DNA of 64,000 nucleotides from Flectonema sp. DT1601 (GCA_964019425.1 OZ025787.1:992001-1056000), one strand, 5' to 3'. Positions 1 to 9,483 are shown, counted from the stretch's first letter. The notes: a model not told the origin generated them from the sequence alone. Made by a program: numbers and translations.

Positions 1-1996
1 CAGTATCGGGTGTCGCTGATGTATAAAACATAGAAACAATACACTTAGCAGCATGTTCATCATCACTTGTTGTGGTTACCACCCAATACACACCTTCTGA
101 AGGTACGGCAGTTACTAAGACATGACCAGATGTTATCCCAGGGGTGTGTTGTAATAATTCTTCTTCTGAATTTTGAAGTACAGCTGGACCATCTCCAAGC
201 CCACCAGATAAAATCAAATCAAGGATAGTTGTCTCATAGATCGCTTGCAATCCACAAACAGAAAGAACTCTCCAAGCCATTATCCAAGCATGAGATAGAC
301 AGATACTTGCCGCGGATATCGGTGTCGAAGTTTTATTAGAAAACGGATGAGGTAATATTAAATATCGGTGAGGTCTTTTTTCTCCAATAAAAGCACTCAC
401 AACCGCGGCTACTGCTAAACCAGCAGCAAATGCAAAATCACAACCGACCACACCCTCTGAGGATGGTAAAACACCTCCTAAAGGAGGACTTCTGATTAGC
501 GCAGCTTGCAGTGTCGCAGGATTTATTTTTAAGACAATACGAATTTCATGCAATGGCATCTCCACATGAATTATTCCATTATGAATAAAACAATGAGGAA
601 TACACAAATCAGACTTAACTCCCTTCGTAGGCAACAAATTCAGTACAACACTAAAAGTGCATTGCACGGCATGCTCAATAACAACAGCAGAGTTGCCTAT
701 TGTGGTCAAGGGACCAAGAGGACCACCATTAGGCAGAAGATAATTTACCGTGATTGGTGTTCCTGTATCATTTATATAAATACTTACAGGTGCTACAAAA
801 CAACCGTGAGAGACATTTGCCTTGAGTGTGTTATCTCGTAACTCTGAAGGAATGCCCAGATAGGTTAAGTTATTGTGAATTTCTAGAAGCCGAAATTGCT
901 TTGCTTCTCGACAACAATCTATAACAAAATCATTTATATTGATAGGTTCTGGTAGACATTTATTAACTGTTGATCGGTCTGTATCGTTTCTCAGTATTAA
1001 AACGTTTCCAGGGATTTGACCTGCGTGTAAGTCAACAGTAAAAACACCCCATATGACTATACGAACAATACCAGTACTGGAATCAACACTGGCAGTACAC
1101 CATTGGTGTAGTCGTGCAATTGCTAAGGCAACACCGTGAAACTCTTCGAGAAACATTCCAACACATACTTTCTCTAACATCACTAGTGATTCTTGTAGTT
1201 CACCACGTAGAAGTTTCGTCGCACATATTTCTTTAATTTTAGTATCAGTTGCTTCATCCAGTTTGTAATGGAGTGAATCACTTCCCGGATCTTTTTTAAA
1301 TAAAAAAATGCAATCCCAGGACAACAAAGACCATGTGGGAATAGAATTCGCCTCTGACAAGTGAAACATATTCGCGGGAGAGCCAAGAATTATTGTTGCT
1401 GAGAGAACGTCGCTTTTAAAGATTAGTTTTGGAGTACCTATACCGCTTATTGAAAATAGCTTTCCAGATATACTACGAATCTCTTCACATTGTTTAAGAT
1501 GAACCATTGTTCTGAGGGAGAGAAATTCACGAGCAGTTGTTGTGTCAGATCTTAATTTTATTTTTCTAATTTTTGATCGTTCTTCAATTGTATTACACTT
1601 CTCCACAGCATTGATTATCGTTATTGGTGTTCTCGGAGGTCCGAATGAGTTCGATACAAGCTTTACATGACGAGCATACATCTCATCTGCCACAACCCTA
1701 AAAGCGCTATCATGAACTTGTTTCTTTTGAAGCTCTTCTACTGCTGTGTTAAAGTCACTTCCATTTTCTCTTATTCCTTTAAGAAGTTTTGCGATCCGTT
1801 GCATTCTTCCTTTTATTCGAACAGCGTATTCGACGATAATACGTCTGCCTTCATTCTTCTTGTCTACAATATTCATTGATATAAGCATCTTTGATACGTC
1901 TTGTAGTTCTTTGTGACTCGTTTCTAATACACTCCAAAGAAGTTTACTAACAGAGACTATAAGAACATCACCTTGCTGGGATACTACGTGGTCCAT
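1..1996 (-). CDS. MED14-like Mediator subunit (5' part; runs off left edge)
   Basis: An open frame of 665 codons starts at ATG 1996 and is still open at base 2, so the C-terminal part lies outside the window. An upstream stop and a TTCTCTCTGTGCAG acceptor 16 bases before the ATG support this start. The N-terminal 130 residues are helical and read like the MED14 head. The motif WSLLSWDCIFLFKKD at about residue 235-250 resembles the 'PWRLL.I.ILV.D' stretch of MED14, and it is followed by the helical 'LEKVCVGMFLEEF...ARLHQWC' segment. MED14 is the architectural backbone of the Mediator complex, bridging head, middle and tail modules at RNA polymerase II promoters. The assignment rests on the order of weak motifs, so it is moderate; another large helical/beta scaffold protein is possible. 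Codon content and length leave little doubt that the frame is a real gene. Confidence 0.6.
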   Translation of the reverse strand, partial: MDHVVSQQGDVLIVSVSKLLWSVLETSHKELQDVSKMLISMNIVDKKNEGRRIIVEYAVRIKGRMQRIAKLLKGIRENGSDFNTAVEELQKKQVHDSAFRVVADEMYARHVKLVSNSFGPPRTPITIINAVEKCNTIEERSKIRKIKLRSDTTTAREFLSLRTMVHLKQCEEIRSISGKLFSISGIGTPKLIFKSDVLSATIILGSPANMFHLSEANSIPTWSLLSWDCIFLFKKDPGSDSLHYKLDEATDTKIKEICATKLLRGELQESLVMLEKVCVGMFLEEFHGVALAIARLHQWCTASVDSSTGIVRIVIWGVFTVDLHAGQIPGNVLILRNDTDRSTVNKCLPEPININDFVIDCCREAKQFRLLEIHNNLTYLGIPSELRDNTLKANVSHGCFVAPVSIYINDTGTPITVNYLLPNGGPLGPLTTIGNSAVVIEHAVQCTFSVVLNLLPTKGVKSDLCIPHCFIHNGIIHVEMPLHEIRIVLKINPATLQAALIRSPPLGGVLPSSEGVVGCDFAFAAGLAVAAVVSAFIGEKRPHRYLILPHPFSNKTSTPISAASICLSHAWIMAWRVLSVCGLQAIYETTILDLILSGGLGDGPAVLQNSEEELLQHTPGITSGHVLVTAVPSEGVYWVVTTTSDDEHAAKCIVSMFYTSATPDT

Positions 1997-2711
1997 ATTG
2001 TTATTTGGTATCCTGCACAGAGAGAACAGAACAGTAGTGACAGTTGTTTGGTTACTTTACTCTTCCGTATGTCAAACTGGTACGAACAAAGATTTGTGGA
2101 TAAACAATCCAAAACGGATTGTCCACTCACATTGTCCCCGGTTTCCTTTGTTTTCGTTCTTTTTTTCTCTTGTTCCACAGAGCCTCAGATTACTTCGAAA
2201 TTTCAGATGCAAAACAGTTTGTCTCCTAACGACCTCAGAGAAGTTTAGGTTCTTGCAATCCTCACAGCAACATTGTTATTCAGGTTAAAAAAAGGGGGTG
2301 TGCAAAATCTTTTTGCACCCTCATTTTACTAACTTTCTGTTGTTCGGATGCTAGAAAAAAGTCTTTCCATCCTATCTGAAGAATCTCTGTGGACTACACT
2401 TTTTCTTTTTTTTTTTTCTTTTTCCCTTCATTTTCTATTGTTGTTCAAAATTCTCTCTTCGTTTCTTTTTGCAATTGACATTGCAGCAGTTCCGTTGATC
2501 GAAGCATTGATTCTTGAGTTTGACAAGTGTTCTTTGAGGGGACAGGGCAGCTGATACAGACAACGCGAATAATCGTCAAAGTTTGAGTGAGAAGAACAAT
2601 TAATGTACGAAAACCAGGCAACAGGCTGACGGGGACAAATAAGCGAAGGCTGCAGTAAGTCTTGGGATAATCTCTTCTTTTTTTTTTTTTTCTTTTTTTT
2701 TTGATATGTTG
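1997..2711. other. Intergenic, T-rich; hairpin at 2296-2320
   Basis: No supported gene. It contains T-runs at about 2400-2420 and 2679-2702. An inverted repeat at 2296-2320 (GGGT + GCAAAA pairing with TTTTGC + ACCC, 2-base bulge) could fold in RNA on either strand. Confidence 0.5.
1999..2020 (-). promoter_or_regulatory. Probable splice acceptor before MED14-like gene
   Basis: The minus strand reads TTCTCTCTGTGCAG with the AG at 2014-2013, 16 bases upstream of the ATG at 1996. No matching 5' exon is visible, so it may be a trans-splice site or the end of a 5' UTR intron. Confidence 0.4.
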
Positions 2712-4085
2712 CTACGCTTGCATCTCGTCAGGCGAGCGTCTTGGAGTAAGCTTTCCATCCTCCTTCAAACTATCATACATTTCCATAGCGTTAAGAATCG
2801 CCTGATCCATGTTGAAGTATTTATAAGAAGCAAGTCTACCAACAAATGCAACACCAGCTTCCTTCTCAGCAAGAGCTCTGTACTTTTCATACAACTCTCT
2901 GTTTGCTGGATTTGGAACTGGGTAGTATGGATCTCCAGTAGCTGAAGAGAATTCTTTGTAAATGATTGATCCCTTTACGGATCCGTTTTTAACTTCTTCA
3001 GGCTGGTTAGGAGTATGCTTGTACTCAACAATACGAGTCCAGGCAGGAGTTGATCCAGGGTAGTTGCATGCAAGTGGTTCCTGTGTGAATCCACCCTCAG
3101 GGTTTTCTTTGTACTCAGTCTCAAAAACAACAGTACGGTATTCCAACCTTGGTAAACCTTGATCAGCATAGTACGAATCAATTGGACCAGTGTAGACAAT
3201 GAGGTCATGTTCTGGTAGCTGATCTCTGACCTTGAAAAAGTCGCAGTTAAGTCTGATGCTTACTTTGTCTTTACAGGCACCAGTCAGTAAAATATTTTCA
3301 AAGATTCTCGTGTATCCTCTAAGAGGAAGAGCCTGGTACTTGTCACTGAAGTATCTGTCATCCTTTGAAGTCCGACATGGTAGACGAATCAACACTGACG
3401 CGTCTAACTCTTCAGGATACTTGTCCCATTGTTTCTTGGTGTAATGACGAAAGATCTTTTCATAAAGATCGCGACCAACTCTTGACAGAGCTGCTTCTTT
3501 ACCATTCTGAGCCTCGCCACTTTCTGGCTTTACTCGTTGGGTTTCATACCACGCAAGCATTTCTTCATCGTTCTTGATATCGGTTTTAAAAAGGAGGTTT
3601 ACGGTATCAATGGTTGGTGGGATAGGAACTAGTTGCTCATCTCCGTTGATGTCTTTTACAAGACCTCGTCCTCTGTACTCAAATGGAACCCATTCACTAA
3701 ATTGAGAAAGGTACTCCCAGACACGCTCGTGAACGGTGTGGAAAAAGTGAGGTCCGTATTGAGAGACACGAATTCCAGACTCATGAAGTTTGTCGTAACA
3801 GTTTCCACCAATATGATCTCTCTTATCAACGATTAGTGAAGTAAGCCCGAGTTCTTTGGCGCATCGTTCAGCCAATACGCATCCAGAAAGCCCAGCTCCG
3901 ACAATAATCAAATTCACCTTTCCGACTTTTGACACATCTCCACTCATAACATCAGCGCCCAGGTCAAGTGGTGCTTCTGTCTTCTCTCCAGATGCGTAGA
4001 TCTCATCTTTTCCAACCTTTTCTGTTATAGCATTTTGCTTTGCCCATTCTGGGGCTGCTCTTGCAGGCGCTGGTCCTGTTGGCAT
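2712..4085 (-). CDS. GLF: UDP-galactopyranose mutase
   Basis: A single-exon gene of 457 aa. It interconverts UDP-galactopyranose and UDP-galactofuranose using reduced FAD, supplying Galf for glycoconjugates. The FAD-binding Rossmann motif LIIVGAGLSGCVLAE is at 59-73 and DKRDHIGGNCYD at 87-98. The family blocks YGPHFFHT (about 110), KKQWDKYPEELDASVLIRLP (216-236), RYFSDKYQALPLRGYT (about 244-259), YTGPIDSYY (298-306) and GRLASYKYFNMDQAILNAM (416-434) are all present. The 55-residue N-terminal extension has no clear targeting signal. Length and motif spacing match the bacterial/nematode/kinetoplastid-like short form better than the roughly 510-aa fungal enzyme. The ATG at 4085 is the first in frame. 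Identification is secure. A Galf-containing surface coat is an inference that would fit the large surface-type proteins downstream. Confidence 0.95.
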   Translation of the reverse strand: MPTGPAPARAAPEWAKQNAITEKVGKDEIYASGEKTEAPLDLGADVMSGDVSKVGKVNLIIVGAGLSGCVLAERCAKELGLTSLIVDKRDHIGGNCYDKLHESGIRVSQYGPHFFHTVHERVWEYLSQFSEWVPFEYRGRGLVKDINGDEQLVPIPPTIDTVNLLFKTDIKNDEEMLAWYETQRVKPESGEAQNGKEAALSRVGRDLYEKIFRHYTKKQWDKYPEELDASVLIRLPCRTSKDDRYFSDKYQALPLRGYTRIFENILLTGACKDKVSIRLNCDFFKVRDQLPEHDLIVYTGPIDSYYADQGLPRLEYRTVVFETEYKENPEGGFTQEPLACNYPGSTPAWTRIVEYKHTPNQPEEVKNGSVKGSIIYKEFSSATGDPYYPVPNPANRELYEKYRALAEKEAGVAFVGRLASYKYFNMDQAILNAMEMYDSLKEDGKLTPRRSPDEMQA

Positions 4086-4651
4086 GTTTTACTTAGTTTT
4101 GTAGTGAGGTACTGGATTTAGAATAATTACATTCAACATAATCCACACAACGTAACCAGTCACGTTCACAGCATATCATAAATCTTTAAGGTAGTGTGTG
4201 TCAGGAAACTAATTAATAGAACGCAATTCAACTCGTCAATTGCTCCCAACTGCTACAATGTTTGAAAGAAGAATATGTCATTAATAGTAACAAACAACAA
4301 ACACAATACTTCGCTACAGTATCTAAAAGTTTCCACAAAAACATATCTATAGTGTACACGGGAGGGGTACTTTTTGTTGTAATAAGTTTATAACTGCATT
4401 CGGTTCGGTGGGCGGGGGTGAAACTTTGACAATGTAAAAACAGTAACAACTTTAGATATTAATACAAATTAATATCAAGTACTTGACTGAAAAGAAACAT
4501 CTGTAGTTGTTAATCAAAGAAAAGGTACGTTTAGAAAACAGAAATAACGGGTGGGAGCGTAGTAACAGTTAGGAAATCAACACATCAAAGAAGGGAATAG
4601 GAAATACTACGCCAAACAAACGGTAGGGAGGGTAATAACAGTACGCACAAA
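4086..4651. other. Intergenic between UGM and the 90-aa gene
   Basis: No gene is seen. Candidate minus-strand acceptors upstream of UGM are AAATCCAG (AG at 4113-4112) and ACTAAG (AG at 4093-4092). The segment carries one copy of a short recurring motif, TTTGACAATGTAAAAACAG, at 4425-4446, which also occurs at 33352 and, diverged, at 29468. Confidence 0.4.
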
Positions 4652-4924
4652 TTATCGAGAGCTAGCAGATCGGAGAAATAAATTCTGATCTTCAATTATT
4701 GTTTTTGCATTGTGCATATCGGCAACTAGTCTCTCAAGAATAACACTGAGGAGCTGATGGGACACTTCGAAATCATCCGTATCCGCAGTTGGCTCCGCAG
4801 CCAAAGCTGCTTCTGCATTTCTACTAGCACTCTTTCCAAGGACCCCAACATAACCTGCTACTGTATCACGTAATCGTTGCCCGTAGGCGGAGGCGGACTG
4901 TTTTTTTTTGTTTTTTTTTTTCAT
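4652..4924 (-). CDS. Small helical protein, unknown function
   Basis: A 90-aa frame starting with a Lys-rich tract (MKKKNKKKQ) followed by a regular amphipathic stretch (RLRDTVAGYVGVLGK, then DDFEVSHQLLSVILERLVADM) ending in a hydrophilic tail. Composition after the Lys tract is protein-like, unlike the A/T repeats around it. The frame stays open upstream into the tandem array, but the ATG at 4924 is preferred because the sequence above it is array DNA. It sits at the left edge of that array. There is faint similarity in layout to small Mediator or vesicle-complex helical subunits such as MED22, but no motif justifies a name. The poly-A tract coding the Lys run might instead be untranslated. 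Confidence 0.5.
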   Translation of the reverse strand: MKKKNKKKQSASAYGQRLRDTVAGYVGVLGKSASRNAEAALAAEPTADTDDFEVSHQLLSVILERLVADMHNAKTIIEDQNLFLRSASSR

Positions 4925-6019
4925 AATCAGTTCTACAATTAGTCGACCACTACATAAAGTGAAAATAAAACTGAGAAAAGACAAAAAAGTCTCGCAATTC
5001 CTATGACCGCACACGGGGATTTACTACCCCGTGAGGGAGATACCGAAAGCTTTACAGAGGAGCACTAACACGAAAGAACAAAACAAGCAGCAATGAGTCC
5101 AAATGCGACTTCTCACCGAGAGGAGGCAAACAAAGTCTCGCAATTCCTATGACCACACACGGGGATTTACTACCCTGTGAGGGAGATACCGAAAGCTTTA
5201 CAAACACGAAGAACAAAACAAACAACAATGAGTCCAAATGCGAAGGCCTACTAACACGGAACAAGCAACAATATTCTCACCGAAGGGAACGACGAGTTCG
5301 GAGGCAAACAGAGTCTCGCAATTCCTATGACCGCACACGGGGATTTACTACCCCGTGAGGGAGATACCGAAAGCTTTACAAACACGAAGAACAAAACAAA
5401 CAACAATGAGTCCAAATGCGAAGGCCTACTAACACGGACCAAGCAACAATATTCTCACCGAAGGGAACGACGAGTTCGGAGGCAAACAGAGTCTCGCAAT
5501 TCCTATGACCGCACACGGGGATTTACTACCCCGTGAGGGAGATACCGAAAGCTTTACAAACACGAAGAACAAAACAAACAACAATGAGTCCAAATGCGAA
5601 GGCCTACTAACACGGAACAAGCAACAATATTCCCACCGAAGGGAACGACGAGTTCGGAGGCAAACAGAGTCTCGCAATTCCTATGACCGCACACGGGGAT
5701 TTACTACCCCGTGAGGGAGATACCGAAAGCTTTACAAACACGAAGAACAAAACAAACAACAATGAGTCCAAATGCGAAGGCCTACTAACACGGAACAAGC
5801 AACAATATTCTCACCGAAGGGAACGACGAGTTCGGAGGCAAACAGAGTCTCGCAATTCCTATGACCGCACACGGGGATTTACTACCCCGTGAGGGAGATA
5901 CCGAAAGCTTTACAAACACGAAGAACAAAACAAACAACAATGAGTCCAAATGCGAAGGCCTACTAACACGGACCAAGCAACAATATTCTCACGAAGGGAA
6001 CGACGAGTTCCCAAGACTT

Positions 6020-6131
6020 TGAAAACACCGAGGCAAAAACGGTGCAACAATCCAAAAATAACAGACATACAATTAGCGAACCTCAAGAAGAGACGCCCAG
6101 GGTGGGATGGGTGGGAAATACTTTTAGAGGT
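6020..6131 (-). ncRNA. Candidate Sm-class small RNA (spliced-leader-like), copy 1
   Basis: Within the 299-bp repeat unit the minus strand reads in order: TTCGCTAATT, a donor-like GTATGT (6070-6065), a Sm site ATTTTTGG (6059-6052), then a stem-loop CACCG...CGGTG with a 9-base loop (6044-6026). Sm site followed by a terminal hairpin is the 3' architecture of spliceosomal and spliced-leader RNAs, and GTATGT is the donor used by two cis-introns in this window. The 5' end is not defined and no SL exon can be verified from DNA alone. A short Sm-class snRNA that is not an SL RNA, or chance, remain possible. Confidence 0.35.
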
Positions 6132-6318
6132 GAGAGGCAAACAAAGTCTCGCAATTCCTATGACCGCACACGGGGATTTACTACCCCGTGAGGGAGATAC
6201 CGAAAGCTTTACAAACACGAAGAACAAAACAAACAACAATGAGTCCAAATGCGAAGGCCTACTAACACGGACCAAGCAACAATATTCTCACGAAGGGAAC
6301 GACGAGTTCCCAAGACTT

Positions 6319-6430
6319 TGAAAACACCGAGGCAAAAACGGTGCAACAATCCAAAAATAACAGACATACAATTAGCGAACCTCAAGAAGAGACGCCCAGG
6401 GTGGGATGGGTGGGAAATACTTTTAGAGGT
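6319..6430 (-). ncRNA. Candidate Sm-class small RNA (spliced-leader-like), copy 2
   Basis: This is a second copy exactly 299 bp further on, with donor-like GTATGT at 6369-6364, Sm site at 6358-6351 and stem-loop at 6343-6325. The sequence appears identical to copy 1. Confidence 0.35.
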
Positions 6431-7014
6431 GAGAGGCAAACAAAGTCTCGCAATTCCTATGACCGCACACGGGGATTTACTACCCCGTGAGGGAGATACC
6501 GAAAGCTTTACAAACACGAAGAACAAAACAAACAACAATGAGTCCAAATGCGAAGGCCTACTAACACGGACCAAGCAACAATATTCTCACCGAAGGGAAC
6601 GACGAGTTCGGAGGCAAACAGAGTCTCGCAATTCCTATGACCGCACACGGGGATTTACTACCCTGTGAGGGAGATACCGAAAGCTTTACAGAGGAGCACT
6701 AACACGAAAGAACAAAACAAGCAGCAATGAGTCCAAATGCGACTTCTCACCGAGGGGAGGCAAACAAAGTCTCGCAATTCCTATGACCGCACACGGGGAT
6801 TTACTACCCCGTGAGGGAGATACCGAAAGCTATAACGAACAACAAGCATACCCTCAGTTTCGCGGTTATAGTTTCCACCATGAGTGTGAGTTCACCGTCC
6901 TGTGGTGGATCGCCAGGGGATACATGAGGAAGAGCCTGTTTGTGTGGATTAGAAAAACTATTTTCTTAAACGTCGTTACCAACGCAACTCTTAACTAAAC
7001 TAAAAAAGTAATAA

Positions 7015-8439
7015 TTAACATGCCAGTGGAGATAATTGCGACCAAATAGAATCAAGCAATGCGACCACCTGACCAAGTTGAGCGTTGGCTGCTTGGGTTT
7101 CCATTGCGTCTTCAAGTTGGCGAACAGGTTGACTAGAGAGAAGGATTTCTAACTCTTGTCTTCGTGATCTTTCGAGTTCGACTTTTGTATGCATTCGTTG
7201 AACTCCAGATGCTAGTTCTTCACACTCAGCTCTTCTTTCAATCAGTTCTTGGCGGATAGCTTGAAGTTCGACTCCGTCTTCCTTTCGAACTGTTTCCAAT
7301 TCCTCAAGTTGAGCATTCGACCGCCTGAGATCAATATTCTGATCTGCTTGAGTTGTAGCAACTCTTTCAGTATCCGTTAACGATACTTCTAATTGTCTAA
7401 TTGTTTCCTTCGCTGTTGACAACTCCACCTCGAGTGTTGTAGCTGTTGTTTCTGCAGTACTACACCTGGTGTGCAATGATTCATACTTTGACAATGTAAT
7501 AGTTAATTCATTACGCATCTGTTCCACACTATTACTACTAGCGAGGGCTAAAGCGAGGGCTTCTTCAGATTTTAAAAGTTCTACGACGGTTCCGCTTTTT
7601 GCTTCTAAGGCGTCGGCTGCTTGGCGTTGACTTTCTGATAGCTGAATCTTAAGATGTGCCATGTCCTGAACTTCTCTTCGTAGATCAGCGATGATGCCTT
7701 CAGAACGAGCTAGTTTATCATTGAGTTCTTCTGAAGATCGATTGGCTCTTTCCAAAAGAGTTTCTAATTCTAATCTTTGATGATGATCCTCTGAAGATCT
7801 TCTATCAAGTAAACCATGTTGATGAGACAAGTCATTAAATTCAATTTGTAATTGATCGAGTTGTCTTGTTGTAGTCTCTGCTTTTGTATGAGCCGCATCA
7901 TAATTAGCATCAGAAGTAATAAGACGCCTGCGAAGGTCAGCGAGTTCTGTCTCACCGATACAAAGTTTTTGTCTAGCTGTTGAAAGTTCCTGATGAAGGG
8001 ATTCGAGGCGCATGGTTGCATCTTTTAAATGAGAGTCTTTCTGACGAAGTTGTTCTTCTAATTCAGCGTTTTGAGTAAGAGCTCGACGTCTGGCATCTTC
8101 TGCTGCTCGTACGATGTCATCGGTTGAAGCACTTTTAGAAGTCAGGTGATCAATATCAGATCTCAAGAGATTGTTCTCTTGTTGTAAAGCTCTTACTTCA
8201 TCTTCCTTTCCCCTCAACTGTTGTTTGTAAAGTGTTAATGCATTTGCGTGTCCCATAATCGCATCTTGAAGAGTTGAAACATTGTCTTCCAATCCTTCAA
8301 TCTCACCTCTGCTTTCATCTGCTGCCCTTCTCAGTAATACCGACTTGTCCTTAGCATTATTCCAATATTTTCGTGCTGTTGGGCTTTGCAACCTTGACGG
8401 TTTCAGCGAAGCCCCACCCGGGGTTGAGGCTTCCATCAT
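7015..8439 (-). CDS. Long coiled-coil protein, unknown role
   Basis: A 474-aa frame that is almost wholly heptad-patterned coiled coil from about residue 30 to 450, very rich in Glu, Leu, Gln, Arg and Ala with many 'LEELR/QLE' style repeats. A short Ser/Pro-rich head precedes it (MMEASTPGGASLKPSRLQSPTARKYW) and a hydrophobic tail follows (AQLGQVVALLDSIWSQL). No motor, membrane or kinase domain is visible. Such proteins usually act as cytoskeletal, centrosomal, flagellar or Golgi tethers; I cannot choose between these. A strong acceptor TTACTTCTCTTGCAG ends only 8 bases above the ATG at 8439, which supports that start. Confidence 0.85.
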   Translation of the reverse strand: MMEASTPGGASLKPSRLQSPTARKYWNNAKDKSVLLRRAADESRGEIEGLEDNVSTLQDAIMGHANALTLYKQQLRGKEDEVRALQQENNLLRSDIDHLTSKSASTDDIVRAAEDARRRALTQNAELEEQLRQKDSHLKDATMRLESLHQELSTARQKLCIGETELADLRRRLITSDANYDAAHTKAETTTRQLDQLQIEFNDLSHQHGLLDRRSSEDHHQRLELETLLERANRSSEELNDKLARSEGIIADLRREVQDMAHLKIQLSESQRQAADALEAKSGTVVELLKSEEALALALASSNSVEQMRNELTITLSKYESLHTRCSTAETTATTLEVELSTAKETIRQLEVSLTDTERVATTQADQNIDLRRSNAQLEELETVRKEDGVELQAIRQELIERRAECEELASGVQRMHTKVELERSRRQELEILLSSQPVRQLEDAMETQAANAQLGQVVALLDSIWSQLSPLAC

Positions 8440-8446
8440 AACAGCA

Positions 8447-8462
8447 TCTGCAAGAGAAGTAA
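8447..8462 (-). promoter_or_regulatory. Probable splice acceptor before coiled-coil gene
   Basis: The minus strand reads TTACTTCTCTTGCAG with the AG at 8449-8448, just 8 bases before the ATG. Confidence 0.45.
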
Positions 8463-8630
8463 TTTAAACAAATACAACACCAACACACACACACATATAA
8501 AAATACCACCCGTACTCTTTATTTCTCATCACGTACAATCACCTTGATAATCTGATTGGAGAAATGTTAGTACAAAAATATTATTTATAACTAGTAAGTC
8601 AACCTGTGCATAGTACGACGGGTTTAAGTC

Positions 8631-9446
8631 CTAAGTCGCTAGTCCCTTATTGTAAGTATCAATTAAAATGGTACAGGCTTCACTACAATGTGAAATATCA
8701 CTCAAGGAAGCATTAATAAGGCTTATTGTATCAGGTAGTAGTAAAGGTGGTGAGTCTCCCCACTCAGAAACAATAGCTCTGATTAATGATGAAAATAAGT
8801 CTTTGTCGTTTTTCATGACTGCATAGGCAAAGAGAGAATGTAATGCTAATAGGGTAGCAGGATAACCCTGAGAGATTCTCTTATAATAAAATTGAATGGA
8901 ATTTAGATGAAGGCGTGAAAGAGGGTTAGATTTCTCTTCGTACCATATATGAGGTGGAAATGATATCCATGAAAACGGGTTTTGATGAAAACTTCTTGAC
9001 TCTCTAACCACCTGAACAGCGCCTTTCGCATCCCCAGAGAAAATAGCCAACCCGCATAACGACGATGATATTAGTGAACTTCTCTGTTCAAATCTTCCAA
9101 CTAAGTCAGCAATTCTTCTTTTACAAGTCGCATAGTGATATGGAGCATTATGACACCTGATTGATAAATATCGAATAGCAGTTTCCCATTGCTGTTCTGT
9201 TAGCATCCCATGAGCTTCTAATATATGTTCTATAACTATTTCAGGTGATGGTGAAGCGTAACCATCATATTCAAGTAAGGAAGTCCAATCCATTCGTTGT
9301 TCTCGTACTGAGTCTAAGCAGTCTCCATAATCCATTGCTGGTGTTAACCGAACTGGAGATATCAATTGTCGATGTCGTACTCGACGTTTTCGCTGTCGAG
9401 TTGCTACTCTGGCAACTTTCTTGACAATCGATTGAAAGTCTTTCAT
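8631..9446 (-). CDS. Helical-repeat-like protein, unknown
   Basis: A 271-aa single-exon frame. The N-terminal 35 residues are very basic (KKVARVATRQRKRRVRHRQ), like a mitochondrial presequence or a nucleic-acid-binding/nuclear signal. The remainder is predominantly helical with short repeating helix pairs (EQQWETAIRYLSIRC, AIFSGDAKGAVQVVRESR, LLALHSLFAYAVMKNDKDLFSSLIRAI), reminiscent of TPR/PPR/HAT-type solenoids, but without a countable consensus. It lies 191 bp upstream (in transcription sense) of the coiled-coil gene. An acceptor TTATTCTTGCAACAG precedes the ATG by 19 bases. I do not recognise the family. Confidence 0.75.
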   Translation of the reverse strand: MKDFQSIVKKVARVATRQRKRRVRHRQLISPVRLTPAMDYGDCLDSVREQRMDWTSLLEYDGYASPSPEIVIEHILEAHGMLTEQQWETAIRYLSIRCHNAPYHYATCKRRIADLVGRFEQRSSLISSSLCGLAIFSGDAKGAVQVVRESRSFHQNPFSWISFPPHIWYEEKSNPLSRLHLNSIQFYYKRISQGYPATLLALHSLFAYAVMKNDKDLFSSLIRAIVSEWGDSPPLLLPDTISLINASLSDISHCSEACTILIDTYNKGLAT

Positions 9447-9464
9447 TTATACCTTCCTCTGATT

Positions 9465-9482
9465 CCTGTTGCAAGAATAATA
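9465..9482 (-). promoter_or_regulatory. Probable splice acceptor before the 271-aa gene
   Basis: The minus strand reads TTATTCTTGCAACAG with the AG at 9467-9466, 19 bases before the ATG at 9446. Confidence 0.4.
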
Positions 9483-9483
9483 A

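Larger units (their letters stand above)
4986..6830. repeat. Complex tandem array with 146-, 178- and 299-bp units
   Basis: Ten copies of a core beginning GTCTCGCAATTCCTATGACC start at 4989, 5135, 5313, 5491, 5669, 5847, 6146, 6445, 6623 and 6769. The successive spacings are 146, 178, 178, 178, 178, 299, 299, 178 and 146 bp, with a truncated last copy. All copies share a perfect 7-bp hairpin, CACGGGG/CCCCGTG with an 8-base ATTTACTA loop, at unit offset 24-45. The 299-bp units carry a 120-bp insert at about 6011-6131 and 6310-6430. The 146-bp type occurs only as the first and last full unit. Unit-to-unit identity is very high, pointing to recent homogenisation. Long frames on both strands arise from lack of stops and shift at each repeat (178 is not a multiple of 3), so they are not genes. 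Confidence 0.95.

Noticed and set aside
548-841. Plus-strand 97-codon frame
   Set aside because: It lies opposite the MED14-like coding frame, which is open over 665 codons.
4652-5014. Longer start at 5014 for the 90-aa gene
   Set aside because: The extra 30 codons lie in array-flank DNA and read as hydrophobic T-run translation.
5036-5090. U1 snRNA in the array (GGGAGATACC and CACGAAG resemble U1 stem-loop I)
   Set aside because: The 5' splice-site pairing sequence ACTTACCTG is absent, as are stem II and a following Sm site on that strand.
4986-6830. Long open frames on both strands in the tandem array (69-139 codons)
   Set aside because: They come from repeated DNA lacking stops; the frame shifts at each 178-bp unit, and both strands are equally open.
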